DNA from: Bacillota bacterium
GTDB lineage: Bacteria > Bacillota > Clostridia > Lachnospirales > Lachnospiraceae
Reading direction: 5' to 3'
NCBI GenBank assembly: GCA_023386815.1
Contig: JAEWIZ010000002.1
Span: forward strand, 124,001 to 188,000
DNA: 64,000 bases
Below are positions 62,658 through 64,000 of the stretch, piece after piece (positions within the stretch are counted from its first letter, which is position 1; every line of letters begins with the position of its first letter). The notes beneath the pieces were generated by a model. The model saw only the letters and a program-made list of their open reading frames with translations, made no database searches and had not been told where the DNA came from. Position numbers and translations under genes: made by a program.

Positions 62658-64000
62658 CTACTTACTTAAGGACTTCTGCTGTTCTATGCTTTTATCTAGT
62701 AACTGCTGAACAGGATCTACCATGGAAGCGCAGTAATCCGCCGCACTGATCTCTCCGTCATAGACAGCTTCTATACCGGAATTAAACTCACTCCACCACT
62801 CCTGGTTGAAGGTACGGGACTGGGTGGCAAGACGTCCGTAATCATCTAATACATTCAAGAAAGCCTTTTTATTGGCCGGTGCCTTATCCATGCTTGAATA
62901 TTCTCCATAAGCCATATCCTTTAAGGTAGGAACAGACATACCGGTTGTATAGCTGGTACGCTGAGCATCTTCATTGAAGGCAAGAAAGGCAGCTAAATTG
63001 CAGGCAGCGGTGATATTATCGCTGGTAGGTGCAACTGCTAAACCGGCACTACCAAACCATACAGCCTTTTCTCCGGTATTGGGGCCAACCGGCCAATCCA
63101 TCAGATCCCATTCAAAATCGCAGTTATTCCAAAGATCGGCAGTTGCCCAGGAGCCAACACCCATCATACCAAGTTTTCCTTGCATAAATCGATCATAACT
63201 GCTTAAGGAAGTTTCTTCCGAAGAGGATGGAGCTACTTTATATTTACAGCGAAGGTCTGCTACAAACTGAAGGGCTTCTGTGAATTTAGGATCCGCAAAG
63301 GTAACCTTTGTCAGCGAATCATCCAGCCAGTTCGCACCATTTGACCATACAGCTGACTCCAAAGAATACATGGAAGTTCCATAAACATCATTCTTTGTTA
63401 ATTTCTGTGCGGCTGCAAGATAATCATTCCAATCCCAGGGATCACTTTCTGTCGGAGGTGTAATACCAGCCGCTTCAAACAGATCTTTGTTATATACTAC
63501 AGAAAATGCACTGACATCCTTGGGCAGTGCATAAATTGATCCATTGCCCAGACCAGTTCCATCATATTTATAAATATTAATTGCATTTGCCCAAACATTA
63601 TCTACGTCAAATATTTCGTTATTATTTACATATGTAGTCAAATCATACAAATTGCCGGTAGCAGCATATTTCATAACATAATCAACGCCACAATAAAATA
63701 CATCCGGCTGTTCATCTGCTGCAATCATATTCTGCAGTTTGGTATCAAAGTCGCTGGCGGGAACAACAAGATAATTAACTTTAACGTTCTTGTATTGAGC
63801 TTCAAATTGATCAATCATCGCCTGGAAGGTGGCAACCTCTGAATCATTTCCCCACCCCATAAACGTCAGCTCAATTGGGTCATCCTGTTCCGCGCCCTTT
63901 GTTGCCGTTTCATCATTCTGTTGTTCTGTACCTTGATTGCCCGTGTCTGTTGAAGTATCTTTGCCCTTTCCCGCGCATCCGGTCAATCCAACGAAAATAA
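62658..64000 (-). CDS. Sugar ABC transporter binding lipoprotein (CUT1), 5' end outside window
   Basis: The visible 447 residues run off the right edge. The first ones (IFVGLTGCAGKGK) are the end of a lipoprotein signal peptide with lipobox LTGC, so only about 15-20 residues are missing. A Thr/Gln/Glu-rich linker follows and then a family 1 solute-binding domain (ELTFMGWGNDSEVATFQAMI, YALPKDVSAFSVVYNKDLFE, GKLGMMGVGSWATADLW). It delivers an oligosaccharide to the adjacent permeases. Confidence 0.92.
   Translation of the reverse strand, partial: IFVGLTGCAGKGKDTSTDTGNQGTEQQNDETATKGAEQDDPIELTFMGWGNDSEVATFQAMIDQFEAQYKNVKVNYLVVPASDFDTKLQNMIAADEQPDVFYCGVDYVMKYAATGNLYDLTTYVNNNEIFDVDNVWANAINIYKYDGTGLGNGSIYALPKDVSAFSVVYNKDLFEAAGITPPTESDPWDWNDYLAAAQKLTKNDVYGTSMYSLESAVWSNGANWLDDSLTKVTFADPKFTEALQFVADLRCKYKVAPSSSEETSLSSYDRFMQGKLGMMGVGSWATADLWNNCDFEWDLMDWPVGPNTGEKAVWFGSAGLAVAPTSDNITAACNLAAFLAFNEDAQRTSYTTGMSVPTLKDMAYGEYSSMDKAPANKKAFLNVLDDYGRLATQSRTFNQEWWSEFNSGIEAVYDGEISAADYCASMVDPVQQLLDKSIEQQKSLSK

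Overview
The window looks like a chromosomal segment from a low-GC, spore-forming Firmicute of the Lachnospiraceae type (for example a plant-polysaccharide-degrading Lachnoclostridium). This is inferred from the AT-rich intergenic DNA, strong purine-rich ribosome binding sites, several TTG/GTG starts, sigma-A-like promoters, the GH2/GH43 plus CUT1 sugar transporter locus and the Clostridia-type protein families. No species marker is present, so the placement is an inference.

Layout. (1) 1-1.5 kb: 3' part of a DHA2-type MFS exporter on the plus strand. (2) 1.6-10.7 kb, minus strand: a putative operon for a ferric/organophosphate-type ABC importer (binding lipoprotein, ATPase, double permease), a YesM/YesN-like two-component system, a Cof-type HAD phosphatase and a chemoreceptor. 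(3) 11-16.6 kb: a glycosyltransferase, an odd Ser/Thr/Cys-rich 'choice-of-anchor A' protein ending in a zinc ribbon (plus strand), an orphan amino-acid-binding lipoprotein and a YegS/BmrU-type lipid kinase. (4) 16.6-49.7 kb, minus strand: one very large exopolysaccharide/capsule locus, probably read from a promoter at 49.71-49.74 kb. (5) 50-54.5 kb: larC and larB (nickel-pincer cofactor) and trxB/trxA. (6) 54.7-56.3 kb: a glucose/sorbosone-dehydrogenase-like beta-propeller and a tRNA-Glu. (7) 56.7-64 kb, minus strand: GH2 and GH43 glycosidases with a CUT1 sugar ABC transporter, cut by the right edge.

The exopolysaccharide locus combines three sugar-nucleotide routes. They are a Pgl-like bacillosamine set (dehydratase, aminotransferase, phosphoglycosyl transferase) whose acetyltransferase survives only as a broken remnant at 46.15-46.29 kb; CapE-CapF-CapG for UDP-N-acetyl-L-fucosamine, matched by a WbuB-like transferase; and RmlA-RmlB with a VioA-like aminotransferase for a dTDP-4-amino-4,6-dideoxy sugar. 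Flippase, EpsG polymerase and Wzz chain-length protein complete a Wzx/Wzy-type pathway.

Between them lies the most interesting part, 24.6-36.0 kb. It encodes a free-standing acyl carrier protein, AMP ligase, type II thioesterase, LuxE-like and LuxC-like proteins, a lactate-dehydrogenase homologue with a malate-type specificity residue, three tandem SDR reductases, an acetolactate-synthase-like TPP enzyme, a NeuB-like synthase without NeuA or NeuC, and a NeuD-like acyltransferase. I infer a carrier-protein-based pathway that makes an unusual acyl, aldehyde or branched substituent for the polysaccharide. Next to it, 36.0-37.0 kb encodes an XRE helix-turn-helix fused to what looks like a catalytically dead RmlA domain, a candidate sugar-nucleotide-sensing regulator. 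The locus also carries decayed genes (transposase fragment, PglD remnant, frameshifted remnant at 16.6-17.1 kb), which fits repeated recombination.
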